A stretch of DNA of 10,567 nt from WJKQ01 sp043810515 (lineage in GTDB: Bacteria > Patescibacteriota > Gracilibacteria > UBA1369 > LOWO2-01-FULL-3), in assembly GCA_043810515.1 (NCBI GenBank), contig JBDRNZ010000022.1:1-10567 (forward strand). The letters run 5' to 3'. A program made the position numbers and the translations under genes. This document shows positions 5,256-10,567 of the stretch, one piece after another. A model generated the notes under the pieces. That model did no database searches and was not told the origin of the DNA. It was given only the letters and a program-made list of their open reading frames with translations. Positions within the stretch are counted from its first letter, which is position 1; each line of letters begins with the position of its first letter.

Positions 5256-6413
5256 ATGAATTTATATGCTTTTGAATTAGGCCGGAAAAAAGAACTCTGC
5301 TTTGCGGAACTTCTCGCCGTATTCGGGGAAAAGTCGCTTAGGGAAAGGAATCTGGACACCGCGATCTTTTCTCTTTCAAAATTTGATCCCCGCCATCTGC
5401 AGAACAGCCTCGGCGGAACGATAAAAATTATCGAGATTGTTGATGAATTTTCATCGCTCCACGAAAACGAAATTCATTCATCCATCCAGACACTTCTGGA
5501 AAAACATTTAAAAGGTCGGTCGGGAAAGATCCCTTTTTCGGTAACGGCTCTGGGTTTCAAGAACCCTCGTGAAATTAATATCAAAGATTTATTAAATTTT
5601 TCTAAAAAAATCTTAAAATCTTTCTCACTAAACAGCCGCTTCGTAAACAAGGATTTTCGCTCCCCCGCTCCATCCACGATCTACAAAGCAAAAGTTGTTG
5701 AAAAAGGCGTCGACATAAACATCATCAAGGGAAACTCCGGCATATTCCTCGGCCGCGCAATCTCAATCCAGAACATCGACGCATACTCCCTCCGCGACTA
5801 CGAAAAACCACGCCGTGCAGCGTCCGTAGGCATGCTTCCGCCAAAACTCGCGCAAATAATGATAAACCTCGTCGGCCCCACGGACACAATCTACGACCCT
5901 TTCTGCGGCACGGGCACAGTCCTGACAGAAGCCATGCTCATGGGCAAAACGGCAATCGGATCGGATCTCGACGTAAAAATGGTCGAATTCACAGAAACAA
6001 ACTGTCTCTGGCTGAGACACGAATTTAGAGCAACAGGCCGCTACAGAGTTTTCCAGCGCGACGCCCGCTTCATAACAAAAAACCAGCTCCCCGAGGCTAT
6101 AGACGCCATAATAACCGAAGGCTACCTTGGAAAACTTCACACCGCCCTCCCGTCCGAGCCCGAACGCGAAAAAATCTTCCGCGAACTCGCGCTCCTGCAC
6201 CTGAACTGGCTGAGAGCCGTACATTCCGCAACCCCAAAAACCTGCCGCACAGTCATGTGCCTCACCGCTTTCCGCGTGCAAAACCGCCTCGAGCACTTCC
6301 CCCGCTTTCAGGAGCTCGCAAACGAAGCCGGCTGGAAAATCACAGAAACTTTCACCTACGACCGCCCCGACCAGATCGTGGCCCGCGACATCGTCATCTT
6401 GGACAAAAAATAA
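5256..6413 (+). CDS. TRM11/TrmG10-like THUMP-type RNA methyltransferase
   Basis: Predicted SAM-dependent N2-guanosine methyltransferase acting on tRNA. 385 residues, in the size range of archaeal TrmG10/Trm11 proteins (about 330-430). The N-terminal half (1 to about 170) is the ferredoxin-like/THUMP-type RNA-binding region, ending KGNSGIFLGRAISIQNIDAYSLRDYEKPRR, the usual link to the catalytic part. The catalytic Rossmann domain has MLPPKLAQIMINL (193-205), motif I DPFCGTGTVLTEA (214-226), SDLD (236-239) at the SAM ribose acid, and RDAR (268-271). The catalytic motif IV, normally D/N-PP-Y/F, reads ITEGYLG (286-292), an unusual form lacking the prolines. The second half of the gene is much richer in C-ending codons than the first. 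The start ATG lies 11 bases from the divergent small membrane protein. tRNA-Asn follows. Confidence 0.85.
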   Translation: MNLYAFELGRKKELCFAELLAVFGEKSLRERNLDTAIFSLSKFDPRHLQNSLGGTIKIIEIVDEFSSLHENEIHSSIQTLLEKHLKGRSGKIPFSVTALGFKNPREINIKDLLNFSKKILKSFSLNSRFVNKDFRSPAPSTIYKAKVVEKGVDINIIKGNSGIFLGRAISIQNIDAYSLRDYEKPRRAASVGMLPPKLAQIMINLVGPTDTIYDPFCGTGTVLTEAMLMGKTAIGSDLDVKMVEFTETNCLWLRHEFRATGRYRVFQRDARFITKNQLPEAIDAIITEGYLGKLHTALPSEPEREKIFRELALLHLNWLRAVHSATPKTCRTVMCLTAFRVQNRLEHFPRFQELANEAGWKITETFTYDRPDQIVARDIVILDKK

Positions 6414-6421
6414 ATTTAATG

Positions 6422-6450
6422 TTGAAAACCGTCCGGTACTTTCGTATATT
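6422..6450 (+). promoter_or_regulatory. Promoter of tRNA-Asn
   Basis: TTGAAA (6422-6427), a 17-base spacer, then TATATT (6445-6450). The expected start is near 6457, about 30 bases before the mature tRNA 5' end. The spacing and -35 match those of the promoter at 4119-4147. Confidence 0.6.
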
Positions 6451-6456
6451 ACCCCT

Positions 6457-6477
6457 GTTCAAAACCTTTTTTTGAAC
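6457..6477 (+). repeat. Inverted repeat in the tRNA-Asn leader
   Basis: GTTCAAAA (6457-6464) pairs perfectly with TTTTGAAC (6470-6477) across five bases. It begins at the predicted transcription start of the tRNA and lies 44 bases past the methyltransferase stop. It could end the methyltransferase transcript inefficiently or shape the pre-tRNA leader. There is no T tract after the stem. Confidence 0.35.
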
Positions 6478-6486
6478 TCTTCACAC

Positions 6487-6561
6487 TCCCGGGTAGCGCA
6501 GCGGTAGCGCAGCGCGCTGTTAACGCGTTGGTCGCCGGTTCGAATCCGGCCCCGGGAGCCA
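6487..6561 (+). tRNA. tRNA-Asn (anticodon GUU)
   Basis: Complete cloverleaf: acceptor TCCCGGG/CCCGGGA, D-arm GCGC-AGCGGTA-GCGC, anticodon stem GCGCG/CGCGT with loop CTGTTAA (anticodon GTT at 6519-6521), variable TGGTC, T-arm GCCGG-TTCGAAT-CCGGC, discriminator G, encoded CCA (6559-6561). It reads AAC and AAU. Its T-arm sequence recurs as a 15-bp exact copy at 8378-8392. Confidence 0.97.
6532..6546 (+). repeat. Direct repeat, copy 1 (inside tRNA-Asn T-arm)
   Basis: TCGCCGGTTCGAATC inside the T-arm of tRNA-Asn is repeated exactly at 8378-8392 in the same orientation, 1846 bases away. About ten of the bases are generic T-arm consensus, so chance or another tRNA origin is possible. The layout matches that of attachment sites in tRNA 3' halves. 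Confidence 0.5.
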
Positions 6562-6592
6562 AAAAATCCAAATCATCTAAAACGATTTATCC

Positions 6593-6814
6593 ATGAAATC
6601 AATAGAATTGAGAGACCGATACGAACCTGCAAACGGCGGCATTGCAGGACTGGTACCGGATACCGAATTCTCCAACACAGGGGAAGGAAAAACAGCGAAA
6701 AACTCCGACAGAGCACCGGAAGAAACAGCCACTTCAAGCACAACCGAAGATCGCGAAAGAGCGGTAGTTAATACCTTGATCAGTAAAGCTTTGTCATCCC
6801 GACAGCTTGGCTAA
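6593..6814 (+). CDS. Hypothetical protein, 73 residues
   Basis: Starts MKSIELRDRYEPANGGIAGL, then a polar Ser/Thr/Glu-rich middle (about residues 25-55, likely disordered) and a short helical end (ERAVVNTLISKALSSRQLG). No signal peptide, membrane helix or family I know. It starts 31 bases after tRNA-Asn and may share its transcript. Its last 21 bases overlap the 3' end of the convergent 508-residue protein gene. It could be a real small protein, the truncated front of a longer gene whose remainder was replaced, or chance. Nothing in the sequence decides between these. Confidence 0.4.
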   Translation: MKSIELRDRYEPANGGIAGLVPDTEFSNTGEGKTAKNSDRAPEETATSSTTEDRERAVVNTLISKALSSRQLG

Positions 6815-8320
6815 AAACCTTTCATATACTTGCTTCAGCCTGGCATACGAGGATAGGATCTCTCCGTTCTGTCTGGTTAGATCAATATCATTTTCCAGCC
6901 CCGTTACAGTTATCATTTCATCAAGAACTGCAAATTGATATAAATACATTTCAAATAAATTTTTTGCGGTTTGGAATAAACCGTCAGCTGTTTTCTTCGA
7001 TAAAGTGCCACTTTCCTTTCCGCTATAAAATAAAAGATGCGTATGTTCTATCATCTTGCTTACTATTTCTCCAATTGATCCCCACCATCGCAACACATAG
7101 ACTGCACCCGGCCGATTTTCTATCGTCTTCAAATCGCGGGAAATAGTTTCCCAAAAATTTTTAAAAACATCCGCTGCGGAAACCAGATAATCAATAATCA
7201 CACTCATCCCTTCTTCTGTAGCACCCAAATGTATAAGGATCGCAGAAACAAACCGCAAAGTTGACATTCCTTTTGGATTAATCTGCAAAGCCCTCCTGCA
7301 TTCCTGAAGAGCTTTTTCACGTTCTCCCATATTCACAAAAATTTCAATCCGTTCATGAATCATATGAAGAGGCACTACATCCATATCATCCGGATCATCC
7401 AATTGTTCCGGTATCAACAACTTTTGTCCCGGATTTAACTTTTTATTTATCATTGTCCAAAAAGCAAAAATATCTATAAGCCCGTCATCAAGAGTTGACG
7501 CTACAACATGTGGAGAAACACACATTTCATACGCTTTCCGAAAATCTCTCGCTTCAATACGAACCCTCCTCATCTTTCCGTTTGAAAGAGAAGATAATTT
7601 TAACTGCAAACCTTCCTGCGCTTCATAAAAATCATCTGGAATTTTGGTACAGGGAAGCCTCATCGCAGGATCGAAAAAATACGTATCATCTTTAGCGTCA
7701 ACCGCAATAAAACTCACATGACCTTCCCCACCAAAAACATTATGCAAACCACGCAACATAAAAGCTTTTAATCCCAATTCTTTCATCCAGTAAGCAGCCT
7801 GTACAGCCATTCCTCCACACCCGCGCGAAGAACTTTTCACGATATCATCTATACTGTCATTATCGCCAAGACTAGCCTTCTGTTCATCAAAAATAGCCGG
7901 CCTATAACCCATTGACCCTGAAAAAATAGCATTAAAACAATCCGTCTCGTATTCCGCTATTTTCTGCAGATCCCCCTCCTCACGCAGTTCAGCCAATTTT
8001 GCTTTTCTTTCAGCAAGTTCCAGAAACTCTCTCTGAAGAACAGGACCTTTGGGCAAAGGATACCCGACAGCTTCTGCACAGTACTTATCACGTCCTCCAG
8101 GCAACCTCTCGTCACATTCCGCCTGCGTAGGCTGCGAAATACCTGCAATCCTCGCAGCCCCTTCATTAACAATCTGCCGCAGAATATTCAAAAGATCTCC
8201 TTCGCCACGCCATTCGTACATGTCCTTACATCCGGCAACATCACTCGAGAATACTCCAAGCCATGACACCTCCGAAGTCGGCCCGCAAGAATCCCCAGTT
8301 TCTATTACACGTACACCCAT
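6794..8320 (-). CDS. Transglutaminase-like cysteine protein with helical TPR-type C-terminus
   Basis: 508 residues, no signal peptide or membrane helix, so presumably cytoplasmic. The central part has the order of a transglutaminase/papain-like triad: Cys168 at a helix start (SSSRGCGGMAVQAAYWMKELGLKAFML), His201 (GEGHVSFIAVDA) and Asp217 (TYFFDPAMR). In transglutaminase-like proteins this arrangement gives protease, amidase or acyl-transfer activity. Residues about 320-380 look like tetratricopeptide helices (HERIEIFVNMGEREKALQECRRALQINPKGMSTLRFVSAIL, with the typical 'A...CRRALQ.NP' pattern), and residues 385-508 are also helical. The first 130 residues match nothing I know. It has its own promoter at 8345-8373. 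The segment between it and tRNA-Asn is flanked by a direct repeat. Substrate and role are unknown. Confidence 0.75.
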   Translation of the reverse strand: MGVRVIETGDSCGPTSEVSWLGVFSSDVAGCKDMYEWRGEGDLLNILRQIVNEGAARIAGISQPTQAECDERLPGGRDKYCAEAVGYPLPKGPVLQREFLELAERKAKLAELREEGDLQKIAEYETDCFNAIFSGSMGYRPAIFDEQKASLGDNDSIDDIVKSSSRGCGGMAVQAAYWMKELGLKAFMLRGLHNVFGGEGHVSFIAVDAKDDTYFFDPAMRLPCTKIPDDFYEAQEGLQLKLSSLSNGKMRRVRIEARDFRKAYEMCVSPHVVASTLDDGLIDIFAFWTMINKKLNPGQKLLIPEQLDDPDDMDVVPLHMIHERIEIFVNMGEREKALQECRRALQINPKGMSTLRFVSAILIHLGATEEGMSVIIDYLVSAADVFKNFWETISRDLKTIENRPGAVYVLRWWGSIGEIVSKMIEHTHLLFYSGKESGTLSKKTADGLFQTAKNLFEMYLYQFAVLDEMITVTGLENDIDLTRQNGEILSSYARLKQVYERFLAKLSG

Positions 8321-8340
8321 AATAGTTCAAATAAATAAGA

Positions 8341-8355
8341 CAGGATTCTATCCTG
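8341..8355. repeat. Inverted repeat overlapping the -10 of the transglutaminase-like gene
   Basis: CAGGAT-tct-ATCCTG, 6 perfect pairs, covers the -10 hexamer (8345-8350). It could be a small operator. Alternatively it could be a weak terminator for the upstream permease operon: on the minus strand it is followed by TCTTATTTATTT. Confidence 0.35.
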
Positions 8356-8373
8356 AAATATCACAGAATTCAA
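8345..8373 (-). promoter_or_regulatory. Promoter of the transglutaminase-like gene
   Basis: Minus strand TTGAAT (8368-8373), 17-base spacer, TAGAAT (8345-8350). Predicted start about 8338, giving a leader of about 18 bases to the ATG at 8320. The direct-repeat copy at 8378-8392 lies just upstream of the -35. Confidence 0.58.
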
Positions 8374-8377
8374 CCCC

Positions 8378-8392
8378 TCGCCGGTTCGAATC
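8378..8392 (+). repeat. Direct repeat, copy 2: tRNA T-arm fragment outside a tRNA
   Basis: An exact copy of 15 bases of the tRNA-Asn T-arm, followed by GGCTTCTTCATG, which does not continue as the tRNA-Asn acceptor and has no CCA. The 70 bases upstream do not fold as the rest of a tRNA. It lies in the gap between the permease stop (8400) and the promoter of the transglutaminase-like gene. Confidence 0.5.
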
Positions 8393-8399
8393 GGCTTCT

Positions 8400-9347
8400 T
8401 CATGCAGAAATGAAATTGAATAAGTAGCCTATTAGTATTATTCCCACAGCAACAATTCCAAAGAAAACAGCCAAAAGCTTAAAGTTCATCACCCTTTTTA
8501 AAATAATCGCTTCCGGTAAAGAAAGCCCCGCAATGGACATCATAAAAGCAAGAGAAGTTCCCAACGGAACACCATTTACGGTTATTGAAAAAATAAGAGG
8601 AACAATCGTACTGCATCCGGCATAAACGGGAACTCCCACAATCACGGCAATCGGAACTGACAATATGCTGTATTGTCCAATGTAATTTTCAAAAAATTCC
8701 TGCGGAACATATCCATGAATTAAAGCCCCAAGGCCAACTCCTCCCAAAACATAGGGAAATAATTTCCTCAAAGTTTTCTTCCCTTCAACAAACGCAAATT
8801 GCAATTTGCCATAAAAAGTTTTCGGCAAATAATACTCTCTATGCCCATTTTTACTATTATTCAGGATAATATTTTTTTCCATTTTCAAAGCTCCAAGAAT
8901 CATTCCCGCGATAACTCCCAAGAGTATTCCGGAGATCGCATACAATAGAGCCAAACGCCATCCAAACAAACCTCCCATTATTACGAAAGCAACTTCGTTC
9001 ACAAGAGGAGAAGTTATTAGATACGAAAACGCAATGCCTACAGGAATTTCAGCCTCCAAAAATCCGATAAAAATAGGGATTGAAGAGCAGGAACAAAAAG
9101 GCGTAATCGCTCCAAAAGCGGAAGCGGCGAGATTTCCCAATCCAAATCTGGACTTTTTCATTAAATTTTTTAATTTGTCCGCAGCGAAAAACGTCCTGAC
9201 GAAAGAAATAAAAGAAACAACCAAAAAAATCAGCAACAAAATCCTGATCACATCGTAAATAAAAAAATTTATGCTTGATGCTAATTGCGTTTCAGCTTCA
9301 AGATTAAATAAGTTATAAGTAACAAAATCCGCGATATATTTGATCAT
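8400..9347 (-). CDS. ArsP/COG0701 (DUF318) membrane permease
   Basis: 315 residues with about eight to nine hydrophobic segments. Family hallmarks are clear: GAITPFCSCSSIPIFIGF (79-96) with Cys85 and Cys87, ITSPLVNEVAF (111-121), and the second-half counterpart GVPVYAGCSTIVPL (238-251) with Cys245. Members of this family include ArsP, which exports trivalent organoarsenicals, and others tied to metal or thiol stress. The cysteine pairs suit binding a soft metalloid. The gene follows an ArsR-type repressor on the same strand, the gap being 70 bases, and should be co-induced with it. The family is secure. The specific export of methylarsenite or a related compound is inferred from cysteines and neighbour. 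It ends in TGA (8400-8402). Confidence 0.9.
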   Translation of the reverse strand: MIKYIADFVTYNLFNLEAETQLASSINFFIYDVIRILLLIFLVVSFISFVRTFFAADKLKNLMKKSRFGLGNLAASAFGAITPFCSCSSIPIFIGFLEAEIPVGIAFSYLITSPLVNEVAFVIMGGLFGWRLALLYAISGILLGVIAGMILGALKMEKNIILNNSKNGHREYYLPKTFYGKLQFAFVEGKKTLRKLFPYVLGGVGLGALIHGYVPQEFFENYIGQYSILSVPIAVIVGVPVYAGCSTIVPLIFSITVNGVPLGTSLAFMMSIAGLSLPEAIILKRVMNFKLLAVFFGIVAVGIILIGYLFNFISA

Positions 9348-9359
9348 ACTTGCTAGTGA

Positions 9360-9413
9360 TTATTTATTTATACCCATCTTAATAACAGAATCCACCCACT
9401 CTATCTTTGGCAT
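9360..9413 (-). CDS. Very short ORF between arsR and the permease (17 residues)
   Basis: An ATG at 9413, four bases after the arsR stop, opens MPKIEWVDSVIKMGINK and ends in TAA at 9360-9362. It could be a translated spacer or a coupling peptide, or the relic of a longer gene. It is too short to judge from one sequence. Confidence 0.15.
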   Translation of the reverse strand: MPKIEWVDSVIKMGINK

Positions 9414-9417
9414 ATTG

Positions 9418-9720
9418 TTAGGTCAGTAAGTTATTAAAGAGTTCTTTATGTTTTTTTATTTCCGGCTGATTAAAACGATAACGCTTCCATTGTCCCTGTT
9501 TTTCATAGTCGATAAGTTTGGCATCTTTTAAGACCTTTAAGTGATGCGAAACTAAATTTTGTTTTAAGTCGAGCATGTTTTGGACTTCACAGACACATTT
9601 TGAACCAGATTTGAGCAAACATAATATTTTAAGCCTGTTTGGCTCTGAAATAACTTTTAAAATTTCAGCTAAATCCCTTATTTGCTTTGAATCTTTTGAA
9701 TTTTTACAGCAATTACTCAT
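9418..9720 (-). CDS. ArsR/SmtB-family metalloregulatory repressor
   Basis: 100 residues, a typical winged-helix repressor that leaves its operator when it binds metal or metalloid. IRDLAEILKVISEPNRLKILCLL (14-36) is the standard dimer/helix segment. CVCE at 42-45 is the ArsR-type metal-binding box (compare ELCVCDL) at the start of the recognition region. LKQNLVSHHLKVLKDAKLI (52-70) is the recognition helix and DYEKQGQWKRYRF (71-83) the beta wing. Further cysteines at 4, 5 and 34 could complete a three-coordinate As(III)/Sb(III) site. A perfect palindrome (9727-9748) lies seven bases before the ATG, so the gene is autoregulated. It presumably controls the permease downstream. Confidence 0.93.
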   Translation of the reverse strand: MSNCCKNSKDSKQIRDLAEILKVISEPNRLKILCLLKSGSKCVCEVQNMLDLKQNLVSHHLKVLKDAKLIDYEKQGQWKRYRFNQPEIKKHKELFNNLLT

Positions 9721-9726
9721 TGGTAA

Positions 9727-9748
9727 TATATCAATAGTCGTTGATATA
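9727..9748. promoter_or_regulatory. ArsR operator
   Basis: TATATCAA-tagtcg-TTGATATA: perfect 8-base arms, six-base spacer. It sits between the -10 and the arsR start codon and overlaps the -10, the usual position for steric repression by ArsR-family dimers, whose operators commonly have TCAA...TTGA cores. Confidence 0.75.
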
Positions 9749-9773
9749 CTATCGGTATTTTTTGAAAAATCAA
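9746..9773 (-). promoter_or_regulatory. arsR-permease promoter
   Basis: Minus strand TTGATT (9768-9773), 16-base spacer, TAGTAT (9746-9751). The -10 overlaps the end of the operator palindrome. Expected start near 9739, inside the operator, with a leader of about 19 bases to the ATG at 9720. Confidence 0.5.
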
Positions 9774-9793
9774 GACAATTGCATCATCACGTT

Positions 9794-10378
9794 TTAAAAC
9801 ACGGTAGGATCCATAGTTTCCCGCGTTGAAACCTTCAAAGAATTTCCATTCGCAATATAGCTTTCCTCAATAATATCGAGCACGTCATCCGCCACCATAA
9901 TACAGCCCAGACTTAAAAATTTCCTTCCATTCTCGATTTCCTTATCAAAATACGCGTAGCCGTGAATGCCATAAGAAGTCCTTTTTGTGCCATCCGCAAA
10001 GAGTCTGAAGAACTCTCCGCTTTTCGAAAAAACAATACGGTTGCTCTGAATGTTTTTTTCCAGCACAACCCAGTCTTTACAGGGCGTCGAATGTCCCGGG
10101 GTCCCGGTCATCACAGGAAAATCAGTATAAAATCGCGTAATCCCGTTCATAAGATAACCTCTGCCATCCGTCACATTCACCACAAAATAATCGCCGGAAG
10201 AAGGAAAAAATTCAGTATACGACACGTTAACCCAGCCGGACGACACCTTCACTTCAGCTTGAACCGACCATTTGATCATATTTTCAATAACACCCGCCTC
10301 AGCAGAACCCGTTCCGCAATTCGCAAAAAGTCCAAAAGTTAAGACCAGCAAGCCGGTTATTAATGTATGATATTTCAT
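9794..10378 (-). CDS. Exported L,D-transpeptidase-like (YkuD) protein
   Basis: 194 residues. The N-terminus (MKYHTLITGLLVLTFGLFANCG) is a signal peptide. Cys21 could be a lipid attachment site, but Asn at -1 is atypical, so cleavage after the AEA near residue 28 is equally likely. The C-terminal half has the YkuD pattern: GIHGYAYF (137-144) with His139, then about 20 residues later SLGCIMV (156-162) with the nucleophile Cys159. L,D-transpeptidases form 3-3 peptidoglycan cross-links or attach proteins to the wall. Consensus is SHGC(I/V)R; here Leu replaces the His and Met replaces the Arg, so activity or specificity may differ. The middle part (TDFPVMTGTPGHSTPCKDWVV) is the usual beta-sheet core, in which TGTPGHSTPCG-like segments occur. 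It is preceded by a strong promoter and an inverted repeat. Confidence 0.82.
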   Translation of the reverse strand: MKYHTLITGLLVLTFGLFANCGTGSAEAGVIENMIKWSVQAEVKVSSGWVNVSYTEFFPSSGDYFVVNVTDGRGYLMNGITRFYTDFPVMTGTPGHSTPCKDWVVLEKNIQSNRIVFSKSGEFFRLFADGTKRTSYGIHGYAYFDKEIENGRKFLSLGCIMVADDVLDIIEESYIANGNSLKVSTRETMDPTVF

Positions 10379-10407
10379 TGTAAAATGGTTAGCTGCGCAT
10401 TTTACAA
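10378..10407. promoter_or_regulatory. Inverted repeat (possible operator) before the L,D-transpeptidase gene
   Basis: TTGTAAAATG (10378-10387), ten-base spacer, CATTTTACAA (10398-10407): perfect 10-base arms. One arm covers the -10 hexamer and the other ends on the first base of the start codon. This could bind a dimeric repressor or, in RNA only if transcription starts upstream, mask the start. Confidence 0.55.
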
Positions 10408-10427
10408 GAATTCATACGTTCTGTCAA
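10399..10427 (-). promoter_or_regulatory. Promoter of the L,D-transpeptidase-like gene
   Basis: Minus strand TTGACA (10422-10427, perfect), 17-base spacer, TAAAAT (10399-10404, 5 of 6). Predicted start about 10392, leader about 14 bases. The -35 overlaps the stop codon of the upstream metallopeptidase. Confidence 0.65.
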
Positions 10428-10567
10428 GCCTTATCCCCCTTTATCAGCCTTGCCCTCATTTTTTTATCAAGCACAAACATCTGGTCATCGTTATAACCGA
10501 AGTAGTGCGCCAATTCATGCATCAAAACAACATGTATTGTGATTTTCAGATCGTGCAGATCCTTGCT
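10424..10567 (-). CDS. Zincin-like metallopeptidase, C-terminal part only
   Basis: 47 codons plus TGA run in from the right edge: SKDLHDLKITIHVVLMHELA, then HYFGYNDDQMF... The zinc motif HELAH followed by YFGYNDDQM matches the 'HEIAHHFGISDE' signature of the small DUF1025/PF06262 zincin-like proteins (about 110-140 residues), in which the motif lies near the C-terminus. The two His ligate zinc and the Glu activates water. The first two thirds and the start lie outside the window. Its stop overlaps the -35 of the next gene on the strand. Confidence 0.8.
   Translation of the reverse strand, partial: SKDLHDLKITIHVVLMHELAHYFGYNDDQMFVLDKKMRARLIKGDKA

Noticed and set aside
5042..5359. 105-codon minus-strand frame upstream of ssb
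   Set aside because: It runs antisense to the conserved methyltransferase start and in another frame through the small membrane protein; no domain or hydrophobic pattern.
5763..6296. 177-codon minus-strand frame
   Set aside because: A shadow of the methyltransferase gene, open because of its C-rich third positions; Cys/Phe/Val-rich nonsense composition.
8330..8402. A complete degenerate tRNA around the T-arm copy at 8378
   Set aside because: Upstream sequence forms a different hairpin (8341-8355) and no acceptor, D or anticodon stems can be paired; there is no CCA.
8049..8423. 124-codon plus-strand frame
   Set aside because: Antisense to the transglutaminase-like gene and its promoter; no recognisable protein features.
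9962..10342. 126-codon plus-strand frame
   Set aside because: Antisense to the L,D-transpeptidase-like gene, which has signal peptide and catalytic motifs.
1..10567. CRISPR arrays, insertion sequences, integrase or transposase genes
   Set aside because: None seen: no regularly spaced repeats, no terminal inverted repeats around an ORF, no DDE, HUH, tyrosine or serine recombinase motifs in any frame examined.

Overview
The window looks like bacterial chromosome from a small-genome lineage, most plausibly Patescibacteria/CPR. The evidence is indirect: a TRM11-like THUMP methyltransferase of archaeal/eukaryotic type, many short orphan proteins, no Shine-Dalgarno motif before any start I inspected, at least one apparently leaderless gene, and DDLPF rather than DDIPF at the SSB tip. 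TGA acts as a stop (for example at 8400-8402), so the Gly-TGA code of Gracilibacteria/SR1 does not apply. The lineage is inferred, not proven.

Layout. 1-1254 (+) is the end of a MATE drug/cation exporter. It is followed at 1285-1610 (+) by the degenerate remnant of a GT4-type glycosyltransferase. 1604-3462 (-) reads from right to left: tRNA-Gln(CUG), a 26-codon peptide ORF overlapping the next start by ATGA, a glutathione-synthetase-like ATP-grasp enzyme, and a small lipoprotein with its own promoter. 3477-4082 (-) is guanylate kinase, apparently leaderless. Its promoter stands back to back with a consensus promoter at 4119-4147 (+), which fires into a strongly structured region without a convincing gene (about 4154-4590). 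I read that region as an unrecognised noncoding RNA of about 430 nt. It converges on ssb (4597-5061, -), which is preceded by a 54-residue single-pass membrane protein.

5256-6413 (+) is the TRM11-like methyltransferase, then tRNA-Asn(GUU) with its own promoter, then a 73-codon ORF of unknown function. A 508-residue protein (6794-8320, -) combines a transglutaminase-type Cys-His-Asp triad with a TPR-like helical C-terminus. A 15-bp exact direct repeat of the tRNA-Asn T-arm lies just beyond it at 8378-8392, so this segment could be a very small island. 8400-9720 (-) is an ArsR-type repressor plus an ArsP/COG0701 permease, a metalloid resistance operon with a clear palindromic operator. 9794-10378 (-) is an exported L,D-transpeptidase-like protein with a strong promoter overlapped by a 10-bp inverted repeat. 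The window ends inside an HExxH metallopeptidase.

The genes fall into housekeeping (gmk, ssb, two tRNAs, tRNA methylation), envelope (MATE, lipoprotein, L,D-transpeptidase) and stress/metal response (arsR-permease). The most original items are the structured RNA with its shared promoter region, the peptide/ATP-grasp pair, and the transglutaminase-TPR protein next to a tRNA-derived repeat.
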